Assembly (NCBI RefSeq): GCF_001429295.1
Contig: NZ_LMJL01000008.1
Location: 1,095,142 to 1,145,049 of the forward strand
Reading direction: 5' to 3'
Source: Flavobacterium sp. Root935
Lineage (GTDB): Bacteria; Bacteroidota; Bacteroidia; Flavobacteriales; Flavobacteriaceae
DNA: 49,908 bases
Each line of letters begins with the position of its first letter. Position 1 is the stretch's first letter. Under the pieces are notes generated by a model, which saw only the letters and a program-made list of their open reading frames with translations, was not told the DNA's origin and did not search any database. Both the position numbers and the translations under genes were made by a program. This document shows, piece by piece, positions 15,250 to 22,776 of this stretch.

Positions 15250-15816
15250 ATGAAAAATTTAAAAACTATTGCAATAGCATTATTCGTAGCAGCAGCTGGT
15301 ATTTCAGTAAACGCTCAAACTAAAAAAATTGACGTAAAAGCGTCTACTATTAAATGGGTAGGTAAAAAAGTAACTGGAGAGCACTCTGGAACTGTAAACT
15401 TCAAAGATGGAGCTGTAGTTTTCAAAGGAAAAAAATTAGTTGGTGGTAGTTTTACTGTTGACATGACTTCATTAACTTCAACCGATTTAACTGGAGAATA
15501 CCAAGGAAAATTAAACGGGCACTTAAAAGCTGATGATTTCTTCGGAACTGAAAAATTCCCAACTTCAAAATTAGTTTTCAAAACTATTGGTGCTAAATCT
15601 ACTGACGTTTACACTGTAACTGCAGATTTAACTATCAAAGGAATTACTAAACCAGTAACTTTTGATATCACTGTAAAAGGAAACACTGCTACAACTGCTT
15701 TCAAAGTTGACAGAACTAAATACGACATTAAATACGGTTCAGGTAGTTTCTTCGAAGGTTTAGGAGACAAAACTATCAATGACGAATTTGAATTGACTGT
15801 AGCTTTAAAATTCTAA
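15250..15816 (+). CDS. YceI-family periplasmic lipid-binding protein
   Basis: A 188-residue exported protein with a signal peptide (hydrophobic stretch 8-20, cleavage after VNAQ near 23). The mature part is one YceI lipocalin-like barrel that in characterised members binds isoprenoid-type lipids. Characteristic segments are STIKWVGKKVTGEHSGT near residue 32 and a central LNGHLKADDFFGTEKFP. Codon use is unusually uniform, rich in AAA, GTA and ACT, suggesting high expression. It is the last gene before a strong terminator and probably belongs to the MarR-nitroreductase unit. The link between quinone reduction and isoprenoid binding is inference. Confidence 0.92.
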   Translation: MKNLKTIAIALFVAAAGISVNAQTKKIDVKASTIKWVGKKVTGEHSGTVNFKDGAVVFKGKKLVGGSFTVDMTSLTSTDLTGEYQGKLNGHLKADDFFGTEKFPTSKLVFKTIGAKSTDVYTVTADLTIKGITKPVTFDITVKGNTATTAFKVDRTKYDIKYGSGSFFEGLGDKTINDEFELTVALKF

Positions 15817-15850
15817 TATTTTAAAACTTACTAATTCAAAAATTGTAATA

Positions 15851-15889
15851 AACCCCAGCAGTTTGATACTGCTGGGGTTTCTTTTTTCT
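15851..15889 (+). terminator. Intrinsic terminator after yceI
   Basis: An 11-bp stem (AACCCCAGCAG with CTGCTGGGGTT, 15851-15879) with a 7-nt loop is followed by TTCTTTTTTCTT. Confidence 0.95.
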
Positions 15890-15967
15890 TTTCAAAAACT
15901 TAACGTTCTTAATAGTATAATAACGCTTTCGTAATAAGCATCAGGGCTTTGATTAACATTTGGCTTC

Positions 15968-15975
15968 TAATTTTG
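15968..15975 (+). promoter_or_regulatory. Promoter -7 box of the beta-helix protein gene
   Basis: TAATTTTG matches TAnnTTTG and lies 51 bp before the ATG. Confidence 0.5.
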
Positions 15976-16018
15976 GGGAAATTAAAAAAATCAACAACTA
16001 GAAATTTAAATCATAGTT

Positions 16019-17299
16019 ATGAAAACAAAATTACGTATTGCCTGTATTCTATTCACTATCAGCTTTTTCGCACAAGCGCAGCAACAGCCAAAAGGAATTA
16101 TCGGAAATACAAACTGGATGAACAATTGGACGAACTTTAAACCTGCTGCTAACGACTACAATGAAGCTACTAATATAATCGCTGGAAACATTGATAAAGA
16201 CACCAAATTATTAAAGCGTAATACTTACCATTTAGTAGGTGTGGTTTACGTTAACAATAATGCAACTTTGACAATTGAACCTGGAACTGTAATTCGAGGC
16301 GACGACAAAACCTGCGGGACTCTTGTTATTACAACTGGTTCAAAAATTATCGCAGAAGGTCTGGAAACAGATCCTATTATTTTTACATCAGAAAAAGAAA
16401 TAAACAATAGAAAACCAGGAGATTGGGGAGGAATCATTGTTTTAGGAAAAGCTCCAATAAATTCTTTAGGAGGCATGCATACTCTGCCTTTTGATCTAGA
16501 AGCAAATTTGAATCATTATGGAGGTACCGATGCTGAAGATAATTCTGGAATTTTAAAATATGTGAGAATCGAATATGCGGGAAGAAAACTGAGTGCTTCA
16601 AAAGAATTAAACGGACTTTCTCTTGCAGGTGTTGGAAGAAAAACAATTGTTAGTAATATACAAATTAGTTTTTCAAACGATGATTCTTTCGAATGTTATG
16701 GCGGTGATTTGAATATGAGTAATTTAATTTCATACAGAACGACTGATGATGATTTTGATTTTACACAAGGTGCTCAAATTAATATCAGCAATAGTATTGC
16801 AATTCGTCATCCATTTTCTTCGGATATTTCAGGTTCAAGATGTTTTGAGGTAGATTCTTATGAGAAGGTCGCTAATACTGATATGACCAAAAAAATGACC
16901 AAAATTAATGCAACCAACATTACATTGGTTAATTTAGAAGAAAACAATCAAGGCTTGGTAAGAGAATCTGCGTACATTAAAGAAAATACATTTTTCAATT
17001 TAACCAACAGTGTCATTTCTGGATTTTCCCCTTTTGTTTTATTGGAAGGAAATATCGGAAATGGGGAAGCTAATTTGGCTAAAATTACTTTTAAAAATGT
17101 TGTTGCTAATAATTGTACTGGTGAAATTGAAAGCGAATCTACAAGTAACAATTCTGGCATAAAAAGCTATTACAGCAATCCTGCAAACGGAATTGAATTT
17201 ACTAAAATTAAGCTTAATGACTTATTTGCGCTTCCTAATATCAAAGGAAATCCAGATTTTAGGTTAAATGTAAACAACACAATAGCAATTGGGAATTAA
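16019..17299 (+). CDS. Secreted right-handed beta-helix-like protein of unknown function
   Basis: A 426-residue exported protein with a signal peptide ending after AQAQQ near residue 21. The mature chain is built of short strand-turn repeats typical of parallel beta-helices, with GTVIRGDDKTCGTLVITTGS near residue 90, a GDWGGIIVLGKAP segment near 140, and DDSFECYGG near 222. No catalytic triad of a pectin lyase is evident and no T9SS C-terminal sorting domain is recognised. It stands alone between a terminator and the trp leader. Related proteins with WGG-I-VLG motifs are surface or periplasmic proteins in Bacteroidota. Function is not known. Confidence 0.75.
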   Translation: MKTKLRIACILFTISFFAQAQQQPKGIIGNTNWMNNWTNFKPAANDYNEATNIIAGNIDKDTKLLKRNTYHLVGVVYVNNNATLTIEPGTVIRGDDKTCGTLVITTGSKIIAEGLETDPIIFTSEKEINNRKPGDWGGIIVLGKAPINSLGGMHTLPFDLEANLNHYGGTDAEDNSGILKYVRIEYAGRKLSASKELNGLSLAGVGRKTIVSNIQISFSNDDSFECYGGDLNMSNLISYRTTDDDFDFTQGAQINISNSIAIRHPFSSDISGSRCFEVDSYEKVANTDMTKKMTKINATNITLVNLEENNQGLVRESAYIKENTFFNLTNSVISGFSPFVLLEGNIGNGEANLAKITFKNVVANNCTGEIESESTSNNSGIKSYYSNPANGIEFTKIKLNDLFALPNIKGNPDFRLNVNNTIAIGN

Positions 17300-17396
17300 A
17301 GAGTTATCATACTATATTTGATCAAAATTTAACAAAATTTGCATTTTCGAAAAGATTTTTTTCAAATTTTATATACTTCAATTCAAATTACATTTA

Positions 17397-17404
17397 TATC
17401 TTTG
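17397..17404 (+). promoter_or_regulatory. Promoter -7 box of the trp operon
   Basis: TATCTTTG matches TAnnTTTG and lies 25 bp before the trp leader ORF. No good -33 TTTG precedes it. Confidence 0.6.
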
Positions 17405-17421
17405 TCACAACAAAAACAGAA

Positions 17422-17478
17422 ATGAGAACAATATTAAACAATACTTGGTGGTGGAACAATTTACGTCAGACGTCGTGA
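17422..17478 (+). CDS. trpL: Tryptophan operon leader peptide
   Basis: An 18-codon reading frame, MRTILNNTWWWNNLRQTS, with three consecutive TGG codons at 17446-17454. Its TGA stop (17476-17478) lies inside a segment that can pair with the downstream terminator. The position, length and Trp run are those of an attenuation leader: shortage of charged tRNA-Trp stalls the ribosome at the three codons. It has no other role. It is too short to be found by normal gene calling. Start is the only ATG in frame, about 15-20 nt after the expected transcription start. Confidence 0.93.
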   Translation: MRTILNNTWWWNNLRQTS

Positions 17479-17535
17479 ACAAAGCTTCCTATGGTATTGT
17501 AAAACTATAAAATATAAAAGGCTTGTCATCACGAC
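17472..17535 (+). promoter_or_regulatory. trp antiterminator pairing
   Basis: 17472-17478 (GTCGTGA) pairs with 17529-17535 (TCACGAC). The helix continues with 17479-17482 to 17523-17526 and 17484-17485 to 17521-17522, leaving only small bulges, for about 13 bp in all. It uses the 5-prime arm, the loop and three bases of the 3-prime arm of the terminator, so the two structures exclude each other. A ribosome at the stop codon would cover 17472-17485 and free the terminator. Confidence 0.7.
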
Positions 17536-17549
17536 AAGCCTTTTTTTTT
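17518..17549 (+). terminator. trp attenuator terminator
   Basis: AAGGCTTGTC (17518-17527) and GACAAGCCTT (17533-17542) form a 10-bp stem with a 5-nt loop, followed by an unbroken T-run to 17549. It lies between the leader peptide and trpE. Confidence 0.95.
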
Positions 17550-17598
17550 GGTCAAAATTTAAAATAAAAAAACAACGAACTAAATAAAACTATACATT

Positions 17599-18999
17599 TT
17601 GAAACCTTTTATTCTTAATACACATTACAAACAAATTCTGGCAGATACGGTTACTCCAGTAAGTATTTATTTTAAAATTAGAGATAAATTCCCGAACAGT
17701 TTACTATTGGAAAGTAGTGATTATCACGGAAATGACAACAGTTTCTCTTACATCTGCTGTAATCCGATTGCTACTATAAAAATTGAAAACGAAGTTATCT
17801 CTAAAACTTTTCCTGACGGAACTTCAGAAAAAATCAATATTGATGCTTCTACAAATATTCCGCAGGTCATTCAGGAATTTTCAAGTCAGTTTAAATCTGA
17901 AAAAAACGATTTTAAATTCATCAACAATGGTTTATTCGGATACATTTCTTATGATGCTGTTCGTTATTTTGAAAAGGTTTCTATTGCGAAAAAAGACAAT
18001 GCAACTGCAATTCCAGATGTTTTTTATGCCGTTTACCAAAACATTATTGCAATCAATCACTTTAAAAATGAAGCATATATTTTCTGCCACAGTTTAGACG
18101 GAAAAAATAACATAGCAGAGATCGAACAATTATTACAATCTAGAAATATAGCTTCATACAAATTTGCAAAAGAAGGCGAAGGATTTTCAAATTTAACCGA
18201 TGAAGAATTTAAAGAAAATGTGGCTTTAGCGAAAAAGCACTGCTACAGAGGTGATGTATTTCAATTGGTTTTATCCCGCCGATTCACACAAGGATTTAAA
18301 GGTGATGAATTCAACGTTTACAGAGCTTTAAGAAGCATCAATCCTTCTCCATACTTATTCTTTTTTGATTATGGAGATTTCAAAATATTTGGTTCTTCAC
18401 CAGAAGCGCAAATTATCGTTAAAGACAGAAAAGCTGAGATTCATCCAATTGCTGGAACTTTCAAAAGAACGGGAGATGATGAACGTGATGCTCTTTTGGC
18501 CAAAGAACTTTCTGAAGATAAAAAAGAAAACAGCGAACACGTAATGTTAGTCGATTTAGCAAGAAATGATTTAAGCCGAAACGGACATGACGTAAATGTT
18601 GAAAAATATAGAGAAGTTCAGTTCTTTTCGCATGTAATTCACTTAGTATCAAAAGTTACTGGACATTTACACGACAAAGCTACAACAATGCAGGTAGTTG
18701 CAGACACGTTTCCAGCAGGAACATTAAGCGGTGCTCCAAAACACAGAGCTATGCAGTTAATTGAAGACTGCGAAAAAACCAATCGTAATTTTTATGGAGG
18801 CGCAATAGGTGTTATGGATTTTGACGGAAACTTTAACCACGCAATCATGATTCGAACTTTCCTTTCTAAAAATCACCAATTGCATTGTCAGGCTGGTGCA
18901 GGAATAGTAGCAAGTTCAGATGAAGAAAGTGAAATGCAGGAAGTTTATAATAAATTAAGAGCTTTAAATACGGCGTTGGAAATGGCAGAGAAAATTTAG
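17599..18999 (+). CDS. trpE: Anthranilate synthase component I
   Basis: A 466-residue chorismate-binding enzyme that makes anthranilate from chorismate with ammonia supplied by TrpG. Feedback-inhibition motif LLESSDYHG is at about residues 35-43. Catalytic segments include GDVFQLVLSRRF near 216, PAGTLSGAPKHRAM near 374 and GAGIVASSDEESE near 434. A TTG is taken as the start: it gives the expected MKPFIL N-terminus and no ATG lies upstream before an in-frame stop at 17581. It is the first structural gene after the attenuator. Confidence 0.95.
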   Translation: MKPFILNTHYKQILADTVTPVSIYFKIRDKFPNSLLLESSDYHGNDNSFSYICCNPIATIKIENEVISKTFPDGTSEKINIDASTNIPQVIQEFSSQFKSEKNDFKFINNGLFGYISYDAVRYFEKVSIAKKDNATAIPDVFYAVYQNIIAINHFKNEAYIFCHSLDGKNNIAEIEQLLQSRNIASYKFAKEGEGFSNLTDEEFKENVALAKKHCYRGDVFQLVLSRRFTQGFKGDEFNVYRALRSINPSPYLFFFDYGDFKIFGSSPEAQIIVKDRKAEIHPIAGTFKRTGDDERDALLAKELSEDKKENSEHVMLVDLARNDLSRNGHDVNVEKYREVQFFSHVIHLVSKVTGHLHDKATTMQVVADTFPAGTLSGAPKHRAMQLIEDCEKTNRNFYGGAIGVMDFDGNFNHAIMIRTFLSKNHQLHCQAGAGIVASSDEESEMQEVYNKLRALNTALEMAEKI

Positions 19000-19025
19000 T
19001 CATCAGTGTTCAGTTTTCAGTCGCA

Positions 19026-19050
19026 GAACTTGAAACCTGAAACTTTAAAC
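19026..19050. repeat. GAAAC-type heptad array after trpE
   Basis: GAACTTGAAACCTGAAAC followed by TTTAAAC, repeating GAAAC at 7-8-bp intervals. It faces an opposite array at 19539-19570 across the lipoprotein gene. Confidence 0.55.
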
Positions 19051-19090
19051 AATTAACAACAAACCACAAACCATAAACTATCAATAATCC

Positions 19091-19534
19091 ATGAAAAAAG
19101 TAATTTCAATTTTAATTTTAATCATTAGCATTACAGCTTGTAATTCCGAAAAAAAGCAAAATTCTATTGAAGGAACCTGGCGTCTTATTTCTGCTGAAAC
19201 GACAGAGAAAGATTCTACTTTTTCGACTTTCAATGCAAACACAAAAATGATTAAAATTATAAATGACAGCCATTTTGCTTTTTTGAATCATGATTTGAAA
19301 AACGGAAAAGATTCTACAACAGCAGTATATTTTGCAGGAGGAGGAAAATATACTTTGAAAGACAGTATTTATACCGAAAACTTAGAATATTTTAATAATC
19401 GTAATTGGGAAAATGGCAAATTTGAGTTTGTTGTAAAAATTCAAAACGACACCTTAATACAAAAAGGTGTTGAGAAAGTAGAAAAATTAGGAATCAATCG
19501 AATTATTACAGAAAAATACGTTCGAGAAAAATAA
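19091..19534 (+). CDS. Lipoprotein, lipocalin-like, inside the trp operon
   Basis: A 147-residue protein with a lipoprotein signal: a hydrophobic helix followed by ITAC with Cys17. The mature part begins with a SIEGTWRLISAETTEK strand typical of small lipocalin-like or DUF4488-like proteins of Bacteroidota, followed by alternating strands (GGGKYTLKDSIYTENLEYF near 88). It is probably anchored in the periplasmic leaflet. Nothing ties it to tryptophan synthesis. It is bracketed by TTTCAAG arrays (19026-19050 and 19539-19608), so it may be an insertion carried between trpE and trpG. Function is not known. Confidence 0.72.
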   Translation: MKKVISILILIISITACNSEKKQNSIEGTWRLISAETTEKDSTFSTFNANTKMIKIINDSHFAFLNHDLKNGKDSTTAVYFAGGGKYTLKDSIYTENLEYFNNRNWENGKFEFVVKIQNDTLIQKGVEKVEKLGINRIITEKYVREK

Positions 19535-19538
19535 AATT

Positions 19539-19608
19539 GGTTTCAAGTTTCAGGTTTCAAGTTTCAAGTTATTGGAACGTGAAACTTGAAACATAGAAAA
19601 CCTGAAAC
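19539..19608. repeat. TTTCAAG inverted heptad array
   Basis: The left arm 19539-19570 has four GTTTCAAG-like words and the right arm 19579-19608 has GAAACTTGAAAC and CCTGAAAC. The arms are separated by 8 nt and would fold into a long hairpin just before trpG. Confidence 0.7.
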
Positions 19609-19617
19609 AAAAAAGAC

Positions 19618-20184
19618 ATGAAAAAAATACTAGTTATAGACAATTACGATAGTTTCACTTACAATTTAGTGCACTATTTAGAAGATTTAAACTGCGAAGT
19701 AACCGTTTATAGAAACGACGAATTTGATATTGATGAAATCGCATCTTTTGATAAAATTTTACTTTCTCCAGGACCTGGAATTCCAGATGAAGCGGGTTTA
19801 TTAAAAGCTGTAATTGAAAAATATAGTCCAACGAAAAGTATTCTTGGCGTTTGTTTAGGACAACAGGCAATTGGAGAAGTATTTGGCGGAACACTTTCAA
19901 ATCTTGATAAAGTATATCACGGCGTTGCAACAAATGTAAAAACAGTCGTTTCAGACGAAATTTTGTTTGAAGGTTTAGGTAACGAATTTGAAGTAGGAAG
20001 ATATCATTCTTGGGTTGTAGACAGCAATTTACCAGAAGATTTAGAAGCAACTTCAGTAGACGAAAATGGACAAATTATGTCACTTAGACACAAAAACTAT
20101 GATGTAAGGGGTGTTCAGTTTCATCCAGAGAGTGTGTTAACACCAAACGGAAAAAGGATTTTAGAGAATTGGATTAAGAGTTAG
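19618..20184 (+). CDS. trpG: Anthranilate synthase component II (glutamine amidotransferase)
   Basis: A 188-residue class I glutamine amidotransferase that delivers ammonia to TrpE. The catalytic cysteine is in GVCLGQQAIGE (Cys79) and the His-Glu pair is in VQFHPES near residue 170. The oxyanion strand LSPGPGIPDE begins near 51. Length is normal for a stand-alone subunit. The same protein may also serve p-aminobenzoate synthesis, as is common when only one copy exists, but this cannot be judged from the window. Confidence 0.95.
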   Translation: MKKILVIDNYDSFTYNLVHYLEDLNCEVTVYRNDEFDIDEIASFDKILLSPGPGIPDEAGLLKAVIEKYSPTKSILGVCLGQQAIGEVFGGTLSNLDKVYHGVATNVKTVVSDEILFEGLGNEFEVGRYHSWVVDSNLPEDLEATSVDENGQIMSLRHKNYDVRGVQFHPESVLTPNGKRILENWIKS

Positions 20185-20189
20185 TTTTT

Positions 20190-20253
20190 CAGCCTCAGTA
20201 TTCAGTCTCAGTTCAAACTTAGAACCTTAATCCCTTAGCAACTTAGAATCTTA
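20190..20253. repeat. CTTAG array before trpD
   Basis: CTTAGAACC, CCTTAGCAAC and CTTAGAATCTTA repeat at 7-9-bp intervals (20218-20253). A preceding 20190-20214 stretch repeats TCAG words. No matching inverted left arm is seen, so this is a one-sided copy of the TTCTAAG family. Confidence 0.6.
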
Positions 20254-20259
20254 AAAAAA

Positions 20260-21252
20260 ATGAAAACTATATTAAACAAATTAATCAATCATGAAGTGCT
20301 TTCAAAAGAAGAAGCAAAAAACGTATTGATTAATATCTCAAGCGGTCAATACAATCCAAGCCAGATTTCGGCATTTTTGACAGTTTTTATGATGCGAAGC
20401 ATAACAATCGATGAGCTTTCAGGCTTTCGTGAAGCTTTATTAGAATTATGTATTCGTGTCGATTTATCAGCCTATAATACAATAGATTTATGCGGAACGG
20501 GCGGTGACGGAAAAGACACTTTCAACATTTCAACTTTAGCCTCTTTTGTAGCGGCTGGAGCTGGAATTAAAATTGCCAAACATGGAAATTACGGAGTTTC
20601 ATCGATCTCAGGATCAAGCAATGTGATGGAAAAAATGGGAATTAAATTCAGCAACGATCCTTCTTTTTTAGAGAAATGTATCGATCAAGCCGGAATTTGT
20701 GTTTTGCACGCTCCCCTATTTCATCCAGCGATGAAAAATGTTGGACCAATTAGAAAAGAACTTGCCGTAAAAACATTTTTTAATATGCTGGGGCCAATGG
20801 TAAATCCTTCATTTCCAAAAAATCAATTGGTTGGGGTTTTCAATTTAGAGCTGGCAAGAATGTATGCATATTTATATCAAAACACCGATGTGAATTTTAC
20901 GATTCTGCATTCGCTTGACGGATATGATGAAATCTCCTTAACTGGTCCTACCAAAACCATTTCTAACCACATGGAAGGAATGCTGAAACCAGAAGATTTT
21001 GGTGTTCACCTTTTATCACAAAGTGAAATTGAAGGCGGAAAAACCATCGAGGAATCAGCTGATATGTTTATCAATATCATTTCAGGAAAAGGAACTGAAG
21101 CACAAAACAATGTAGTTTTAGCGAATGCTGCAATGGCAATCGCAACGGTTACAAAATGCTCTCCAAAAGAAGGTTTTGAACTGGCAAAAGAAAGTTTGTT
21201 ATCCGGAAAAGGACATCAAGCTCTTAAAAAATTACAACAACTATCTCTTTAA
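20260..21252 (+). CDS. trpD: Anthranilate phosphoribosyltransferase
   Basis: A 330-residue enzyme that joins anthranilate and PRPP. The signature DLCGTGGDGKDTFNIST lies at about residues 75-91 and the phosphoribosyl loop KHGNYGVSSISGSSNVME at about 107-124. The anthranilate-contacting HPAMKNVGPIRKELAVKT segment is near 157. Full length. It is separated from trpC by 20 bp, consistent with cotranscription. Confidence 0.96.
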   Translation: MKTILNKLINHEVLSKEEAKNVLINISSGQYNPSQISAFLTVFMMRSITIDELSGFREALLELCIRVDLSAYNTIDLCGTGGDGKDTFNISTLASFVAAGAGIKIAKHGNYGVSSISGSSNVMEKMGIKFSNDPSFLEKCIDQAGICVLHAPLFHPAMKNVGPIRKELAVKTFFNMLGPMVNPSFPKNQLVGVFNLELARMYAYLYQNTDVNFTILHSLDGYDEISLTGPTKTISNHMEGMLKPEDFGVHLLSQSEIEGGKTIEESADMFINIISGKGTEAQNNVVLANAAMAIATVTKCSPKEGFELAKESLLSGKGHQALKKLQQLSL

Positions 21253-21272
21253 AAAACTTAGCATCTTTAAAA

Positions 21273-22052
21273 ATGAACATTTTAGATAAAATAATAGTAG
21301 ACAAAAAAAGAGAAGTCATTCTAAAAAAATCAATCATACCAGTTTCTCAATTGGAAGCTTCTGTATTTTTTGGAAAACAAACTATTTCTCTGAGTCAGAA
21401 ATTAAAAGAAAGTAATTCAGGAATTATTGCCGAACACAAACGCCGTTCTCCTTCAAAATCAATCATTAACCATAATTTTACAGTTGAAGAAGTAGTAAAA
21501 GGCTACGAAAATGCAGGCGCTTGCGGAATTTCAGTTTTAACAGACGGAAAATACTTTGGTGGTTCTCTAGACGATTTGCTTTTGGCTAGAGCATCGGTAA
21601 ATATTCCGCTTTTGCGAAAAGAATTTATTGTAGACGAATATCAGATTTTAGAAGCAAAAGCTCACGGGGCAGATTTAATTCTTTTGATCGCTGCTGTTTT
21701 AACCAGAGAAGAAATCAAATCATTATCTGAATTTGCCAAAAAATTAGATTTAGAAGTTTTACTAGAAGTTCACAATCAAGAAGAACTGGAAAAATCGATT
21801 ATGCCAACTTTAGACATGATTGGAGTAAATAACCGAAACCTAAAGACATTCGAAGTAAGTTTAGATTTCAGTAAAGAATTGGCATCGCAAATTCCAGACG
21901 ATTTTGTAAAAGTTTCAGAAAGCGGTATTTCATCAGTCGAAGCTATTCAGGAACTAAAACCTTATGGATATAAAGGTTTCTTAATTGGAGAAAACTTCAT
22001 GAAAACAGACAACGCTGGACAAGCGGCTGTTGACTTTATTAGTCAGCTGTAG
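21273..22052 (+). CDS. trpC: Indole-3-glycerol-phosphate synthase
   Basis: A 259-residue TIM-barrel enzyme that closes the indole ring. Conserved strands include IIAEHKRRSPSKS near residue 52, ISVLTDGKYFGGS near 83, LLRKEFIVDEYQI near 110, MIGVNNRNLKTFEVSL near 180 and VSESGISS near 210. It is a stand-alone IGPS and not fused to TrpF. It is followed after a heptad array by trpF. Confidence 0.96.
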   Translation: MNILDKIIVDKKREVILKKSIIPVSQLEASVFFGKQTISLSQKLKESNSGIIAEHKRRSPSKSIINHNFTVEEVVKGYENAGACGISVLTDGKYFGGSLDDLLLARASVNIPLLRKEFIVDEYQILEAKAHGADLILLIAAVLTREEIKSLSEFAKKLDLEVLLEVHNQEELEKSIMPTLDMIGVNNRNLKTFEVSLDFSKELASQIPDDFVKVSESGISSVEAIQELKPYGYKGFLIGENFMKTDNAGQAAVDFISQL

Positions 22053-22120
22053 GCTTTAAGCTATAAGCCTTTCTCAACATTATTAATTTAGCCTAAAGCG
22101 TACAGCTTAAAGCTTAAAGC
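22051..22120. repeat. GCTTTAAG inverted array between trpC and trpF
   Basis: AGGCTTTAAGCTATAAGCCT (22051-22070) faces AGCCTAAAGCG and two AGCTTAAAGC-like words (22090-22120). The left end overlaps the trpC stop codon. This is a different word from the TTCTAAG and TTTCAAG arrays but the same architecture. Confidence 0.65.
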
Positions 22121-22131
22121 ACTAAAAAAAA

Positions 22132-22764
22132 ATGAAACTCAAAATATGCGGCATGAAATACCCCGAAAACATCCTAGAAGTAGGCGCACTCCTACCCGAT
22201 TATATGGGATTTATTTTCTGGGAAAAATCCGCACGATACTTTAACGGAGAAATTCCGGAACTGATAAAAACAATTAAAAAAGTAGGCGTTTTTGTCAATC
22301 AAAGCCAAGAAGAAATTCTGGAAAAAGTAACAAAATACAATTTACAAGCCGTTCAGTTACATGGAAATGAATCCGTCGAATTTTTATCGGAATTAAAAAA
22401 ACAACTGCCGAAAAAAACTGAAATTATAAAAGTGTTTTCGGCTGATGAAAACTTTGATTTTGAAATTATTAAACCTTTTGAAAGTGTCTGCGATTATTTT
22501 CTTTTTGATACTAAAGGCAAATTACCAGGCGGCAACGGAACCACTTTCGACTGGACGATATTAAAAAAATACAATTCTGACAAACCTTTCTTTTTGAGCG
22601 GCGGAATTGGAATTAACGAATTAAAAGCCATTGAAGAAATTTCAAAAAGTAAATTACCTATTTATGCTGTCGATGTAAATAGTAAATTTGAAATCGAACC
22701 AGGGCTGAAAAACAGAAATCTATTTAGCAACTTCAAACGAAAATTTGATGTTGCCAACTTTTAA
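22132..22764 (+). CDS. trpF: Phosphoribosylanthranilate isomerase
   Basis: A 210-residue TIM-barrel enzyme performing the Amadori rearrangement in tryptophan synthesis. The general base Cys5 lies in LKICGMKYPENI, and the general acid Asp is in FLFDTKGKLPGGNGTTFDW near residue 125. The phosphate site is FFLSGGIGINEL near 160 and VDVNSKFEIEPGLKN near 182. The order trpC-trpF-trpB is usual for Bacteroidota. It ends 12 bp before trpB. Confidence 0.95.
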   Translation: MKLKICGMKYPENILEVGALLPDYMGFIFWEKSARYFNGEIPELIKTIKKVGVFVNQSQEEILEKVTKYNLQAVQLHGNESVEFLSELKKQLPKKTEIIKVFSADENFDFEIIKPFESVCDYFLFDTKGKLPGGNGTTFDWTILKKYNSDKPFFLSGGIGINELKAIEEISKSKLPIYAVDVNSKFEIEPGLKNRNLFSNFKRKFDVANF

Positions 22765-22776
22765 ACTTTAAATAAA

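Noticed and set aside
15949..16140. 63-codon reading frame overlapping the beta-helix gene start
   Set aside because: It is an out-of-frame shadow of the signal-peptide region of the real gene.
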